From positions 496,001 to 560,000 of the forward strand of contig QFPW01000002.1 of the NCBI GenBank assembly GCA_003241785.1: 64,000 nucleotides of DNA, written 5' to 3'. Source of the stretch: Rhodovulum sulfidophilum. Its GTDB lineage: Bacteria; Pseudomonadota; Alphaproteobacteria; Rhodobacterales; Rhodobacteraceae. Shown piece by piece: positions 1-9,097 of this stretch; within the stretch, counting starts at the first letter, position 1; every line of letters starts with the position of its first letter. The notes under the pieces were generated by a model. It worked only from the letters and a program-made list of their open reading frames with translations. It was not told the DNA's origin and ran no database searches. A program made the position numbers and the translations under genes.

Positions 1-13
1 CTGTTGCACAAAA

Positions 14-1342
14 TCACCAGTTTTCCTTGAACCAGCGCAGCGCGCGGGTCATGCGCCGCGCCCCCTGCCGGTCGGCGGGAACCTCGAAATCCCAGCATTC
101 GTCCTGGGGGTGGGAGACGTGCAGCGCGAGCCCCACCGCGGTCGCGAAGGCGGCGCCGGTCGCCGAGCGCGGCAGGCCCTGGACCTGCAGCGGCTTGCCG
201 ACCCGGCACTGGCGGCCGAGGATGCGCGAGGCGACGATCTCGAGGCCCGGGATCTGCGCGCTGCCCCCGGTCAGGACGATGCGCTGGCTCGGCAGGTATT
301 CGAAGCCCGAGGCGTCGAGCCGCTCGCGCACCTCCTCGAGGATTTCCTCGACGCGCGGGCGCATTACGCCGATGAGCTCGGACCGGCTGACGAACCGCCG
401 CTCGCCGTCCCAGCCGGCGAGCGCCGAGGGAAGCTCGATCATGTCGCGGTCGTCGAGCCCGGTCGCGACCAGCCCGCCGTGCATGGTCTTGAGCCGCTCG
501 GCCTCCTGCGGCGTGATCTGCAGGCCCTTCGCGATGTCCGAGGTCACATGCGCCCCGCCCATCCGGACGGAATCGGCGTAGATGAGCTGGCGGCGGACGA
601 AGACCGAGAGGCCCGTCGTCCCCGCGCCGATGTCGACGCAGGCGGCGCCGAGCTCCTGCTCGTCCTCGATCAGGCTCGAGATCCCGCTCGCATAGGCCGC
701 GACGGTCACGCCGGCGAGCTCGAGGTCGCAGCGCCGGATGCAATGCAGCACGTTGCGCAGCGCGGCGGTCTGGATCGTCAGCAGATGCATGTCGCATTCG
801 AGCGTGCGGCCGATCTGGCCGCGCGGGTCGGTCAGCCCGGTGCGGCCGTCGAGGCAGAAGTTGACCGGCAGCGCGTGGATCGCCTCGAGATCGGGTCCGT
901 AGTCCGGGACCTCGCAGGCCGAGAGCACGTGGCCGATGTCCCGCTCGGCGACCGCGCCATGCTGGACCTCGGCCGTGCCGGTGAGCCCGTAGGAGCGCGG
1001 CCGTCCGCCGGCGAAGCTGACGAGCACGTGGTCGACCCGCAGGCCCGCCATCTTCTGCGCGCCCTGGATCGCGGTCCGGATCGCGCGCTCGCATTCCTCC
1101 ATCGCGGAAATCTCGCCGAAGGCGACGCCGCGCGAGCGGGTGTTCGCCGCGCCGATCACCCGGAACGCGCCCTGGCGGAGCGTCGGACGGCCGTCGGCCA
1201 CCGCGTCGTCCGGAACGAATTGCAGCACGAGGCAGGCCACCTTCGCCGTGCCGATGTCGAGCACGGCGATCACGCCGCGTTTCAGCGCCGCCTCGCGGCG
1301 GGCCCGCATCGCCCGCTGCACCTCGTAAAGCTGACGCTTCAT
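14..1342 (-). CDS. ftsA: Cell division protein FtsA
   Basis: FtsA is the actin-like ATPase that tethers the FtsZ ring to the inner membrane and recruits later divisome proteins. The 442-residue product has the actin/Hsp70 phosphate-1 motif near residue 25 (VLDIGTAKVACL), an adenosine-side motif VDIGAGTTGLSVF and a late GGSAQIPGL motif, all typical of the family. The start is the ATG at 1342, which overlaps the ftsQ stop as ATGA and so implies translational coupling. It is the last gene of the cell-wall block in this window, and ftsZ would be expected just beyond the left edge. The identification is firm from motifs and position. Confidence 0.95.
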   Translation of the reverse strand: MKRQLYEVQRAMRARREAALKRGVIAVLDIGTAKVACLVLQFVPDDAVADGRPTLRQGAFRVIGAANTRSRGVAFGEISAMEECERAIRTAIQGAQKMAGLRVDHVLVSFAGGRPRSYGLTGTAEVQHGAVAERDIGHVLSACEVPDYGPDLEAIHALPVNFCLDGRTGLTDPRGQIGRTLECDMHLLTIQTAALRNVLHCIRRCDLELAGVTVAAYASGISSLIEDEQELGAACVDIGAGTTGLSVFVRRQLIYADSVRMGGAHVTSDIAKGLQITPQEAERLKTMHGGLVATGLDDRDMIELPSALAGWDGERRFVSRSELIGVMRPRVEEILEEVRERLDASGFEYLPSQRIVLTGGSAQIPGLEIVASRILGRQCRVGKPLQVQGLPRSATGAAFATAVGLALHVSHPQDECWDFEVPADRQGARRMTRALRWFKENW

Positions 1343-2241
1343 GCCTTTTCTCCCGCGGCTTGCGCGCGCACGCGCGTCACTTCTTCCTTCCCGAAGGGGG
1401 TCAATCGCAGCATCGGACGGCGCGGATCGCGCATGTCGACCACCGTCACCTCGCGCTCGAACAGCTTCTCGCCGGTTTCGAGCGCCATCACATGCTTGAG
1501 CGCCGCCGCGGGATCGCTCTCGGGCAGACGGATCACCTGGTCGCGGTCGAGCACGAGATCCCAGCGCCGCTCGCCGACCCGCACCAGGCCGCGCACCCGC
1601 TCCCGCACCGGGGCGGCCTCGGCGAGCAGCGCCACGGCTTCGGCGACATGCGCGTCGGCGCCGGCGCCGGCGATCAGCGGCAGGTCGACGCGGCGCAGCC
1701 GGCTGTCGATCTCCGCGACCCGGGCGCCGCCCATGTCGAGCAGCATCACCCCCTGGTCGGAGCGCCAGACGACGACGGGCAGGCGTTCCACCGCGCGGAT
1801 CTCGAGCACGCCGCTCGTGAGCACGCGGACCCGCGCGCTCTCGACCGCGCCGAGCGCCTCGACCCGGTCGCGCACGGCGTTGACATCGACCTCGAGCGAA
1901 TTGGTCGGCAGCGATACGAAGGCCGCCGTCCGGACCTGCTCGGCGAGATCGGCGCTGGCGTCGGGAACCTCGATGCTGGTGACCGCGAACTGCGGCCGGT
2001 GGATCACCGCCTCGCGCAGCGCCTGGTAGGCGGCGATGGCGCGGTCCTTCGCCTCGAACTGGGCGAGGAGCGTCCAGGCGGCGAGCACCAGGGCGAGGGT
2101 CGGCACGCCGAGATTGACCGCGCGGCGGACGCCGGGGCGCAGCCACAGCCGGTCCAGCCGATACCGCAGCCGGGAGGGCGCCGGATCGCGGCGCGGCTTC
2201 CGGATCTGCCCGGGGGTCGGCTGGGCGGTCAGCGGTCGCAC
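1339..2241 (-). CDS. ftsQ: Cell division protein FtsQ
   Basis: FtsQ is a bitopic inner-membrane divisome protein linking early and late division proteins. The 300-residue product has a basic cytoplasmic N-terminus, one membrane segment (about residues 38-58), then a POTRA-like region (FAVTSIEV) and the periplasmic beta domain. The start is a GTG at 2241 inside the end of ddl, chosen because GGAGG lies 7 nt upstream on the coding strand and the protein has the right length from there. It overlaps ddl by 13 bases upstream and ftsA by 4 bases downstream, so the three are co-translated. No ATG fits this reading frame near the expected N-terminus. Confidence 0.9.
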   Translation of the reverse strand: MRPLTAQPTPGQIRKPRRDPAPSRLRYRLDRLWLRPGVRRAVNLGVPTLALVLAAWTLLAQFEAKDRAIAAYQALREAVIHRPQFAVTSIEVPDASADLAEQVRTAAFVSLPTNSLEVDVNAVRDRVEALGAVESARVRVLTSGVLEIRAVERLPVVVWRSDQGVMLLDMGGARVAEIDSRLRRVDLPLIAGAGADAHVAEAVALLAEAAPVRERVRGLVRVGERRWDLVLDRDQVIRLPESDPAAALKHVMALETGEKLFEREVTVVDMRDPRRPMLRLTPFGKEEVTRVRAQAAGEKA

Positions 2242-3143
2242 GAGGCGTCCTCCACCATCCAGCGCACCAGCGCCCCGAAGGAGATGCCGCAGCGCGCCGC
2301 CTGTTCCGGGGCGAGCGAGGTCGGGGTCATCCCCGGCTGGGTGTTGGTCTCGAGCAGGTAGAGCCCGGCGAGGCCGCGGCTCTCGTCCCAGCGGAAATCG
2401 GTGCGGCTGACGCCGCGGCAGCCGAGCGCCCGGTGCGCGCGCAGCGCGTAGTCCAGGCAGGCCTCGGTGATCTCCGCGGGGATCTCGGCCGGGACCACGT
2501 GGCGCGAGCCGCCGGCGGAATATTTCGCGTGATAGTCGTACCAGCCCTCGGAGATGATATCCGTCACGAGCAGCGGCCGGTCGCCCATCACCGCGGTCGT
2601 GAGCTCGCGGCCGGGAATGTACTGCTCGACCAGCAGCACCTCGGGCATCTCGTCGGAGACCTGCGCCGGGCCGTTCGCCATCTCGTGCACGAGATAGACG
2701 CCGACCGAGGAGCCCTCGTTCACCGGCTTCACGACATAGGGCGGCTGGATCGGGTGGCTGGCGCGAACCTCGGCCTTGCAGCACAGGCGGCCCTCGGCGA
2801 CCGGGAGGCCCGCCGCCGCGAAGACCTGCTTCGCGCGCGCCTTGTCCATGGCGAGCGCGGAGGCGAGCACGCCGGAATGCGTGTAGGGGATCCCGAGCCA
2901 TTCGAGGATGCCCTGGACGCAGCCGTCCTCGCCCCACCGTCCATGCAGCGCGTTGAGCACCACATCGGGCTTCGCCGCGGTCAGGACGGCGGCCAGATCG
3001 GGGCCGGCGTCGACCTCGATCACTTCATAGCCTTCTTCCCGCAGCGCGGTCGCGCATTCGCGTCCGGAGACGAGCGACACTTCGCGCTCGGCCGACCGGC
3101 CGCCCAAAAGGACCGCGATACGGGCCGCTGTCCTGCTCGACAT
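2229..3143 (-). CDS. ddl: D-alanine--D-alanine ligase
   Basis: This cytoplasmic ATP-grasp ligase makes the D-Ala-D-Ala dipeptide used by MurF. The 304-residue product has the N-terminal motif LLGGRSAEREVSL, the substrate motif ALHGRWGEDGCVQG near residue 65, the ATP-grasp lysine motif YVVKPVNEGSSVGV and the C-terminal metal/phosphate motif LLETNTQPGMT. The length matches the DdlB type. It lies between murB (69 bases upstream) and ftsQ (overlapping), the usual place for ddlB in division clusters. Alanine racemase, which supplies its D-Ala, is encoded elsewhere in the window at 59 kb. Confidence 0.96.
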   Translation of the reverse strand: MSSRTAARIAVLLGGRSAEREVSLVSGRECATALREEGYEVIEVDAGPDLAAVLTAAKPDVVLNALHGRWGEDGCVQGILEWLGIPYTHSGVLASALAMDKARAKQVFAAAGLPVAEGRLCCKAEVRASHPIQPPYVVKPVNEGSSVGVYLVHEMANGPAQVSDEMPEVLLVEQYIPGRELTTAVMGDRPLLVTDIISEGWYDYHAKYSAGGSRHVVPAEIPAEITEACLDYALRAHRALGCRGVSRTDFRWDESRGLAGLYLLETNTQPGMTPTSLAPEQAARCGISFGALVRWMVEDASCDR

Positions 3144-3212
3144 GCCCGCCTCGTTCTTTGTCGACGCCCCGTGGCCCTTAGGACCTTCGGTTGGGGTCGC
3201 CCGCGTCCGGCC

Positions 3213-4142
3213 TTATCTTCGGCCGATCCGCATGATTTCCCACTCTAGCTGGATTCCGGTTGAATCCAAAACCCTTTTTCGGACTTCTTCACCAAGATTC
3301 TCCAGATCGGCGGCGGTCGCCCCACCCTCGTTGATGAGAAAATTGGCATGTTTGGCCGACATTCGGGCACCGCCCCGCGCGGCGCCGCGCATGCCCGCCC
3401 GCTCGATCAGGCTCCAGGCCTTAAGCTCGTGGGAATCATCCGCCCGTCCGGTCGAGGAGAACCCGGCGGGATTGCGGAAAGTCGAGCCGGCGGAGCGTTC
3501 CTTCATCGGCTGGCTGGCGTCGCGTTTCGCCACCTGATCCGCCATCCGCGCCGCGAGCGCCTCCGGATCTCCGGGCGCGGCGCGGAGCGTCACCTCGGTG
3601 ATGACGAGGTCGGGCGGAAGATCGGTATGGCGGTAGGAGAATCCCATCTCCGCGCGACCGAGCGTCACGCTCCTCCCGCCGCGGTCGATCGCGCGCGCGC
3701 TCTCGAAGACATCCGCGATATAGGCGCCATAGCAGCCGGCGTTCATCCGCGCGGCGCCGCCGATCGAACCCGGGATGGTGCGCAGGAAGGTGAGGTCGAG
3801 CCCCGCCTCCACCGCCCGGCGCGCGACGCGGGAGTCGAGCGCGGCGGCGCCGGCGATCACCCGGTCGCCCTCGACCCGCACCTCGGCGAAGGCGCGGCCG
3901 AGGCGGATGACGACGCCGTCGATCCCCCCGTCGCGCACGATGAGATTGGACCCCACGCCCATCGGGAAGACCGGGACCCCGGCCGGCAGCGCGGCGAGGA
4001 AGGCCGCGAGGTCCGCCGCGTCGGCCGGCTGGAACAGCCAGTCCGCCGGCCCGCCGACCCGGAGCCAGGTCAGATCCGCCATCGCCCTGCCCGGCGTCAG
4101 CGCGCCGCGCACCGCCGAAGCGTCGATTTCGAACTCGCCCAT
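3213..4142 (-). CDS. murB: UDP-N-acetylenolpyruvoylglucosamine reductase MurB
   Basis: MurB is the FAD-dependent reductase that turns enolpyruvyl-UDP-GlcNAc into UDP-MurNAc in the cytoplasm. The 309-residue product has the FAD-binding motifs GVGSNLIVRDGG and RTIPGSIGGAARMNAG, the catalytic serine motif SAGSTFRNP, and a late Glu in LEWEIMRIG. The start is the ATG at 4142, just after a GGGGCAGG ribosome-binding sequence; a longer in-frame extension has no family resemblance. A gap and an opposite-strand dehydrogenase separate it from murC, so it probably has its own promoter in 4143-4419. In related genomes murB and murC are usually close together on one strand. Confidence 0.95.
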   Translation of the reverse strand: MGEFEIDASAVRGALTPGRAMADLTWLRVGGPADWLFQPADAADLAAFLAALPAGVPVFPMGVGSNLIVRDGGIDGVVIRLGRAFAEVRVEGDRVIAGAAALDSRVARRAVEAGLDLTFLRTIPGSIGGAARMNAGCYGAYIADVFESARAIDRGGRSVTLGRAEMGFSYRHTDLPPDLVITEVTLRAAPGDPEALAARMADQVAKRDASQPMKERSAGSTFRNPAGFSSTGRADDSHELKAWSLIERAGMRGAARGGARMSAKHANFLINEGGATAADLENLGEEVRKRVLDSTGIQLEWEIMRIGRR

Positions 4143-4419
4143 GCCTGCCCCGATTTTTGCGACGACGCCTTGGCTAACCGCCCGCCCGCCCGCTTGGCAA
4201 GGCCGCGCCGTCCCGGGGCCAAGCTCACGCTCCCATGCATTCTCGACATATCGGCGGGTTCCGATCGGCAAGACTTCGCGCGGGAAAACGTCGTGGACCA
4301 CCTTATTCTAAGAAGGAGGACGACGTCCCGCGAGCCGGCGGAGTCGCCGCCGGCGCCGGACGTTCCTCCCGGCCCGCCCTGCGCGGGGCGGCATATCGCG
4401 ACTACGAAGGAAGACCGAC

Positions 4420-5199
4420 ATGTCTCTCGATGGTAAAACGATCCTCGTCACCGGCGCGGCCCAGGGTATCGGGCGCGGCATCGCGCTGCGGCTCGCCAAG
4501 GACGGCGCGAACATCGCGCTCGTCGACCTCAAGGAGGACAAGCTCGGGGCGGTCGCCGAGGAAGTGCGCGCGCTGGGGCGGAAGGCCTCGACCTTCGCCG
4601 CCGACGTCAGCGACCGCGCGCAGGTCTACGCGGCCGTCGCGCATGCCGAGACGGAACTCGGCGGCTTCGACGTGATCGTCAACAACGCCGGCATCGCCCA
4701 GGTGAAGCCCCTCTCGGACGTGACGCAGGAGGATCTCGACCGGATCTTCCGCATCAACGTCGATGGCGTGGTCTGGGGCATCCAGGCCGCGGCGGCGAAG
4801 TTCAAGGAGCGGGGCCAGAAGGGCAAGATCATCAACGCGAGCTCGATCGCCGGCCACGACGGCTTCGCCATGCTCGGCGTCTATTCGGCGACCAAGTTCG
4901 CGGTGCGCGCGCTGACCCAGGCCGCCGCCAAGGAATACGCGAGCGCGGGCATCACGGTGAACGCCTATTGCCCCGGCATAGTCGGCACCGACATGTGGGT
5001 CGAGATCGATGAGCGTTTCGCCGAGATCACCGGCGCGCCGAAGGGCGAGACCTACAAGAAATACGTCGACGGGATCGCGCTCGGCCGCGCCCAGACCCCC
5101 GAGGACGTCGCGGCGCTGGTCGCCTTCCTCGCGAGCGACGATTCCGACTACATCACCGGCCAGGCGATCCTGACCGACGGCGGCATCGTCTATCGCTGA
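4420..5199 (+). CDS. Short-chain dehydrogenase, acetoin/diacetyl reductase-like
   Basis: This is a classical short-chain dehydrogenase/reductase of 259 residues. The NAD(P)-binding motif TGAAQGIGRG is near residue 11, NNAG near 89, the catalytic Ser in NASSIAG near 142, and the YSATK motif near 155. Asp in LVDLK after beta-2 favours NAD(H). Overall similarity, including the late TDGGIVYR end, is to (S)-acetoin-forming diacetyl reductases (BudC type), but family substrates cannot be read from sequence alone. It sits alone on the plus strand between murB and murC, divergent from murB and convergent with murC (21 bases apart). That makes it an insertion into the cell-wall block, not part of the pathway. 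Confidence 0.85.
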   Translation: MSLDGKTILVTGAAQGIGRGIALRLAKDGANIALVDLKEDKLGAVAEEVRALGRKASTFAADVSDRAQVYAAVAHAETELGGFDVIVNNAGIAQVKPLSDVTQEDLDRIFRINVDGVVWGIQAAAAKFKERGQKGKIINASSIAGHDGFAMLGVYSATKFAVRALTQAAAKEYASAGITVNAYCPGIVGTDMWVEIDERFAEITGAPKGETYKKYVDGIALGRAQTPEDVAALVAFLASDDSDYITGQAILTDGGIVYR

Positions 5200-5220
5200 T
5201 CGCCGCCGGGCGGCGGGGGC

Positions 5221-6648
5221 TCACGCCTCCGCCGGTTCCTTCGCGCCGTTCTTCTCGGCGAGCCGGCCCGGCAGCGCGTTGGCCCAGGCGCTGATCGACC
5301 CGGCGCCGAGGCAGACGAGCATGTCGCCCGGCCGGCATTCGGCGCGGACGAAATCGGCGAGCGCCTCCTCGCCGGCCAGCGGCAGCGCCCGGCGGTGGCC
5401 ATGGGCGATGAGCCCGCCGACCAGCGTGTCGCGGCTCATGCCCTCGATCGGCGTTTCGCCCGCCGCGTAGATATCGGCGATCGCCACGGTGTCCGCGTCG
5501 TTGAAACAGGCGCAGAACTGGGTGAAGAGATCGCGCAGCCGGCTGTAGCGGTGCGGCTGGTGCACGGCGATGACGCGGCCCTTGGTCGCCTGCCGCGCGG
5601 CCTTCAGCACGGCGGCGATCTCGACCGGGTGGTGGCCGTAGTCGTCGATGATCGTCACGCCGTTCACGACTCCGACCTTGGTGAAGCGCCGGCTGACCCC
5701 CTTGAACCCGGCGAGCGCCGCCCGGATCGCCTCCTTGGAGATCTTCAGGTGCCGCGCGACGGCGACGGCGGCCAGCGCGTTCGAGACGTTGTGGTCGCCG
5801 GTCATCGGCAGCTTCACGCCCTCGATCACCTGGCCCTCGGCGTTGAGCGCCACGTCGAACCGGGCGCCGCCGTTCTCGAAGGTCAGGTTCCTGGCCTGCA
5901 CGTCGGCCTGCGGGCTGAAGCCATAGGTGGCGACCCGGCGGTCGGTGATCCGGCCGACCAGCGCCTGCACTTCGGGATGGTCGATGCAGCAGACCGCGAG
6001 GCCGTAGAAGGGAATGTTGGAGACGAAGGTGTCGAAGCCCGCCTTCAGCGCCTCGAAATCGCCGTAGTGGTCAAGGTGCTCGGGATCGATGTTGGTGACG
6101 ACCGCGACCGTCGCGGGCAGCTTGTTGAAGCTGCCGTCGCTTTCGTCCGCCTCGACCACCATCCAGTCGCCGGCGCCGATGCGCGCGTTCGAGCCATAGG
6201 CGTGGATGACGCCGCCGTTGACCACGGTCGGATCCATGCCGCCCGCGTCCAGGAGCGCCGCGACCATCGAGGTGGTCGTGGTCTTGCCGTGGGTGCCCGC
6301 GACGGCGACGTTCGACTTCAGGCGCATCAGCTCGGCCAGCATCTCGGCGCGGCGCACCACCGGCAGGTGCCGCGCCCGGGCAGCGTCGAGCTCCGGGTTG
6401 CCCGGCTTGATCGCCGAGGAGATCACCATGACCTGCGCGCCCTCGATGTTCTCGGCCCGCTGGCCGATGAAGATCGTGGCGCCGCGCTTGGCGAGCCGCT
6501 CGGTGATCGGGCTTGGCCGAAGGTCGGAGCCCTGGACCGTGAAGCCATGGGTGAGGAGGACCTCGGCGATGCCGGACATGCCAATGCCGCCGATACCGGT
6601 GAAATGGATCGCACCGATGTCGTGCGGAAGCCTGGTCTGTCCGTTCAT
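5221..6648 (-). CDS. murC: UDP-N-acetylmuramate--L-alanine ligase MurC
   Basis: MurC adds the first amino acid (L-Ala) to UDP-MurNAc in the cytoplasm. The 475-residue product has the N-terminal Rossmann motif IHFTGIGGIGMSGIAE, the Mur ligase P-loop AGTHGKTTTTSM near residue 116, and the C-terminal domain with DDYGHHPVEI and HQPHRYSR. The length is normal for MurC. The start ATG at 6648 overlaps the murG stop (ATGA), so murG and murC are translationally coupled in the order ftsW-murG-murC. Confidence 0.97.
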   Translation of the reverse strand: MNGQTRLPHDIGAIHFTGIGGIGMSGIAEVLLTHGFTVQGSDLRPSPITERLAKRGATIFIGQRAENIEGAQVMVISSAIKPGNPELDAARARHLPVVRRAEMLAELMRLKSNVAVAGTHGKTTTTSMVAALLDAGGMDPTVVNGGVIHAYGSNARIGAGDWMVVEADESDGSFNKLPATVAVVTNIDPEHLDHYGDFEALKAGFDTFVSNIPFYGLAVCCIDHPEVQALVGRITDRRVATYGFSPQADVQARNLTFENGGARFDVALNAEGQVIEGVKLPMTGDHNVSNALAAVAVARHLKISKEAIRAALAGFKGVSRRFTKVGVVNGVTIIDDYGHHPVEIAAVLKAARQATKGRVIAVHQPHRYSRLRDLFTQFCACFNDADTVAIADIYAAGETPIEGMSRDTLVGGLIAHGHRRALPLAGEEALADFVRAECRPGDMLVCLGAGSISAWANALPGRLAEKNGAKEPAEA

Positions 6649-7778
6649 GCACTGCCTCCTTGTTGCGCGAGATGCTCGACGAGCCCCGCGAGTTGCCCGG
6701 CCGCGTCGGGCCGTCCCTGCGACAGCGCGGCGGCCGCCATCGCCTCCGCCCCTTCCGAATCCTCGAGAATCGCGGTGATATGCCCAGCGAGCAGATCGGG
6801 AGTCAAATCCGCCTCCTGGATCATGAAGGCGCCGCCCGCCTCGACGAGGCCCCGCGCATTCGCCGTCTGGTGGTCGTCCATCGCCGCCGGAAACGGGATC
6901 AGGATCGAGGGCCGGCCGATCACCGTGATATCGGCGATCGAGCTCGCGCCCGCCCGGCTGATCACCAGCGCGGCCTCGGCGAGCCGCTTCGGCACGTCGT
7001 CGAAGAAGCCGCGCAGGTCGCCCCGGATGCGAAGCCCGCGAAAGCTGTCCTGCATCCGCGCCATGTCCTCGGGCCGGACCTGCTGGCTCACGCGCAGCCG
7101 GTCGCGGAGGCTCGGGTCGAGCAGCATCAGCGCCTCGGGCATCACCCGCGAGAACACGCCCGCGCCCTGCGAGCCGCCGATCACGAGCAGGCCCATCGGA
7201 TGCGGCCCCGGAGGATCATAGGGCGCCGCAGCTTGGGCGAGCACGACGCTCCGGACCGGGTTGCCGGTATGGACATGGCGCGTGCCGGCGGGCAGGTCGG
7301 TCGGCCAGGTGCCGCAGGCGACCACGTCGACCCGTTTCGCGAAAGCGCGGTTGACGCGGCCGAGCACGCCGTTCTGCTCGTGGATCAGCCGGGGCAGCCG
7401 CAGCGTCCAGGCCGCGATCATCGCGGGCAGCGCCGGGTAGCCGCCGAAGCCCGCGACGCAGGCGGGGCGGTCGCGCAGCATCGAAACGGTGCTCGAGATC
7501 GCGCCGACGGCGATCGAGAGCGGCGCGAGCACCCGGGCGAGCAGGCTGCCCTGCGCGAAGGTGCCGGCGCGGGTCACGCGGCGCTCGACCTCGGGCGGGA
7601 AGCCGCCGGCGTAGCGCGCGCCGCGCGCGTCGGTCGCGAGCCGCACGCGCCAGCCGCGCGCGAGCATTTCCTCGGCGAGCGCCTGCGCGGGGAACATGTG
7701 CCCTCCCGTTCCGCCGGCGCCGATCACGAGCAGCGGCGGTTTCTCAGCGGACCGGGCCAAGGATATCTTCCATGTCAT
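6645..7778 (-). CDS. murG: Lipid II synthase MurG (UDP-GlcNAc transferase)
   Basis: MurG is the peripheral inner-membrane glycosyltransferase that converts lipid I to lipid II. The product has the N-terminal glycine-rich loop GAGGTGGHMFPAQALAEEM, the HEQNGVLGRVNR motif, the GGSQGA loop and the C-terminal donor-site motif ISRAGASSIADI. I give the ATG at 7778 (377 residues). An ATG at 7796 and a TTG at 7763 are alternatives, and the TTG gives an N-terminus closer to most family members. All of these starts lie inside the 3' end of ftsW. It overlaps murC by 4 bases. Confidence 0.95.
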   Translation of the reverse strand: MTWKISLARSAEKPPLLVIGAGGTGGHMFPAQALAEEMLARGWRVRLATDARGARYAGGFPPEVERRVTRAGTFAQGSLLARVLAPLSIAVGAISSTVSMLRDRPACVAGFGGYPALPAMIAAWTLRLPRLIHEQNGVLGRVNRAFAKRVDVVACGTWPTDLPAGTRHVHTGNPVRSVVLAQAAAPYDPPGPHPMGLLVIGGSQGAGVFSRVMPEALMLLDPSLRDRLRVSQQVRPEDMARMQDSFRGLRIRGDLRGFFDDVPKRLAEAALVISRAGASSIADITVIGRPSILIPFPAAMDDHQTANARGLVEAGGAFMIQEADLTPDLLAGHITAILEDSEGAEAMAAAALSQGRPDAAGQLAGLVEHLAQQGGSA

Positions 7779-8910
7779 CGGGCCGCGGGCGTTCACGCGT
7801 CATGGCGAGCAGCGCGCCGAGGCCAAGGCAGGCGGCGATCAGCGACGAGCCGCCGTAGGAGATGAGCGGCAGCGTCATGCCCTTGGCGGGCAGGAGACGG
7901 ACCGCGACGCCCATGTTGATCATCGCCTGCATGCCGAACTGGCAGGCGAGACCGGTGCCGGCGAGGCGGATGAAGGGATCACGCTCGCCGACGAGCCGGA
8001 TCAGCGCGCGCGCGACCACGGTCGCGTAGAGCGCCATCACGACGAGGCAGAGGATCAGCCCGTATTCCTCGGCGGCGACCGCGATGATGAAATCGGTATG
8101 CGCGTCGGGCAGCGTCCATTTGACCGAGCCGTTGCCGACGCCGACGCCGAAGATCCCGCCCTCCTGGATCGCGTTCGACGCGAAGCCGATCTGGGTCAGC
8201 GGATCGACCTCCTCCGACAGGAAGCCGTTGATGCGCCGCGCCACATGCTCGGAATTATGGTAGGCGAACCAGCCGACGCCGATCACCCCGGCGCCGACGC
8301 CCGAGAGCAGCGTCACCGGCGCCCCGGCCGCGAAATACATGAGCGCCCAGGTCGCGATGATGAGCCCCGCCTGGCCGAAGTCGGGCTGCAGCGCCAGCAT
8401 CGTGGTGATGGTCACGGCGATCACGAAGCTCAGCGCCTTGCCGGGCGGCCCCTTCAGGTCATAGCTCGCCGCCATGAGCCAGGCGGCGAAGATCGCGAAG
8501 GAGGGCTTCAGGAATTCCGCCGGCTGGACCGAGATCACCTTGAGCGAATACCAGCGGATCGCCCCCTTGCCGAAGTCGGTGCCGAAGAAGGGCAGGAACG
8601 CCAGCGCGACGAAGGAGAAGAAGAAGGCCACCACGCCCCAGCGGCGCAGCCGGACCGGCGAGGCCATCGAGACGGTGACGAGAACGAAGAGTGCTACGAC
8701 GCCGAAACCGACCTGCCGCCAGAAATAATAGAACGGGTCGAGCCCGTTGCGGACCGCGAGCGGCGGCGAGGCGGCGAGGCAGAGCAGGAGGCCGATCAGG
8801 AAGAGTGCTACGATCGCGGCGAGCGACCAGCGATCGACGGTCCGCCACCATTCGGGAATGATCGCTTCCCCGGATTTCGCCGGAGTCGCGCCAAAGACCA
8901 TATCGGTCAT
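7744..8910 (-). CDS. ftsW: SEDS peptidoglycan polymerase FtsW
   Basis: FtsW is the division-specific SEDS glycosyltransferase that polymerises lipid II with its partner class B PBP. The 388-residue product is hydrophobic with about ten predicted membrane segments. It carries SEDS hallmarks: the loop GAIRWYSL, QPAEFLKPSF, and the C-terminal LLPAKGMTLPLISYGGSS. The start is the ATG at 8910, preceded by GGGCGG; upstream in-frame sequence is not family-like. It heads the ftsW-murG-murC block. RodA is the alternative SEDS protein, but the neighbourhood fixes FtsW. Confidence 0.94.
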   Translation of the reverse strand: MTDMVFGATPAKSGEAIIPEWWRTVDRWSLAAIVALFLIGLLLCLAASPPLAVRNGLDPFYYFWRQVGFGVVALFVLVTVSMASPVRLRRWGVVAFFFSFVALAFLPFFGTDFGKGAIRWYSLKVISVQPAEFLKPSFAIFAAWLMAASYDLKGPPGKALSFVIAVTITTMLALQPDFGQAGLIIATWALMYFAAGAPVTLLSGVGAGVIGVGWFAYHNSEHVARRINGFLSEEVDPLTQIGFASNAIQEGGIFGVGVGNGSVKWTLPDAHTDFIIAVAAEEYGLILCLVVMALYATVVARALIRLVGERDPFIRLAGTGLACQFGMQAMINMGVAVRLLPAKGMTLPLISYGGSSLIAACLGLGALLAMTRERPRPDDMEDILGPVR

Positions 8911-9097
8911 GGAACCGCCCTTGTCACTCTGCCTGCGCTCACTGCCATCTCCGCCCGGGTTGCTCCCGGCGCGGTTAATTGCCCGCAGTCTAGCCGTGAA
9001 TTCGCCGCGGCGCCAGCATTTCAACCGCTACTTGTCCGAATTGCGCCGGGACCGCTTCTCGGGCTATGCACGGAACGGACGGAACGCGGATCGCCCC

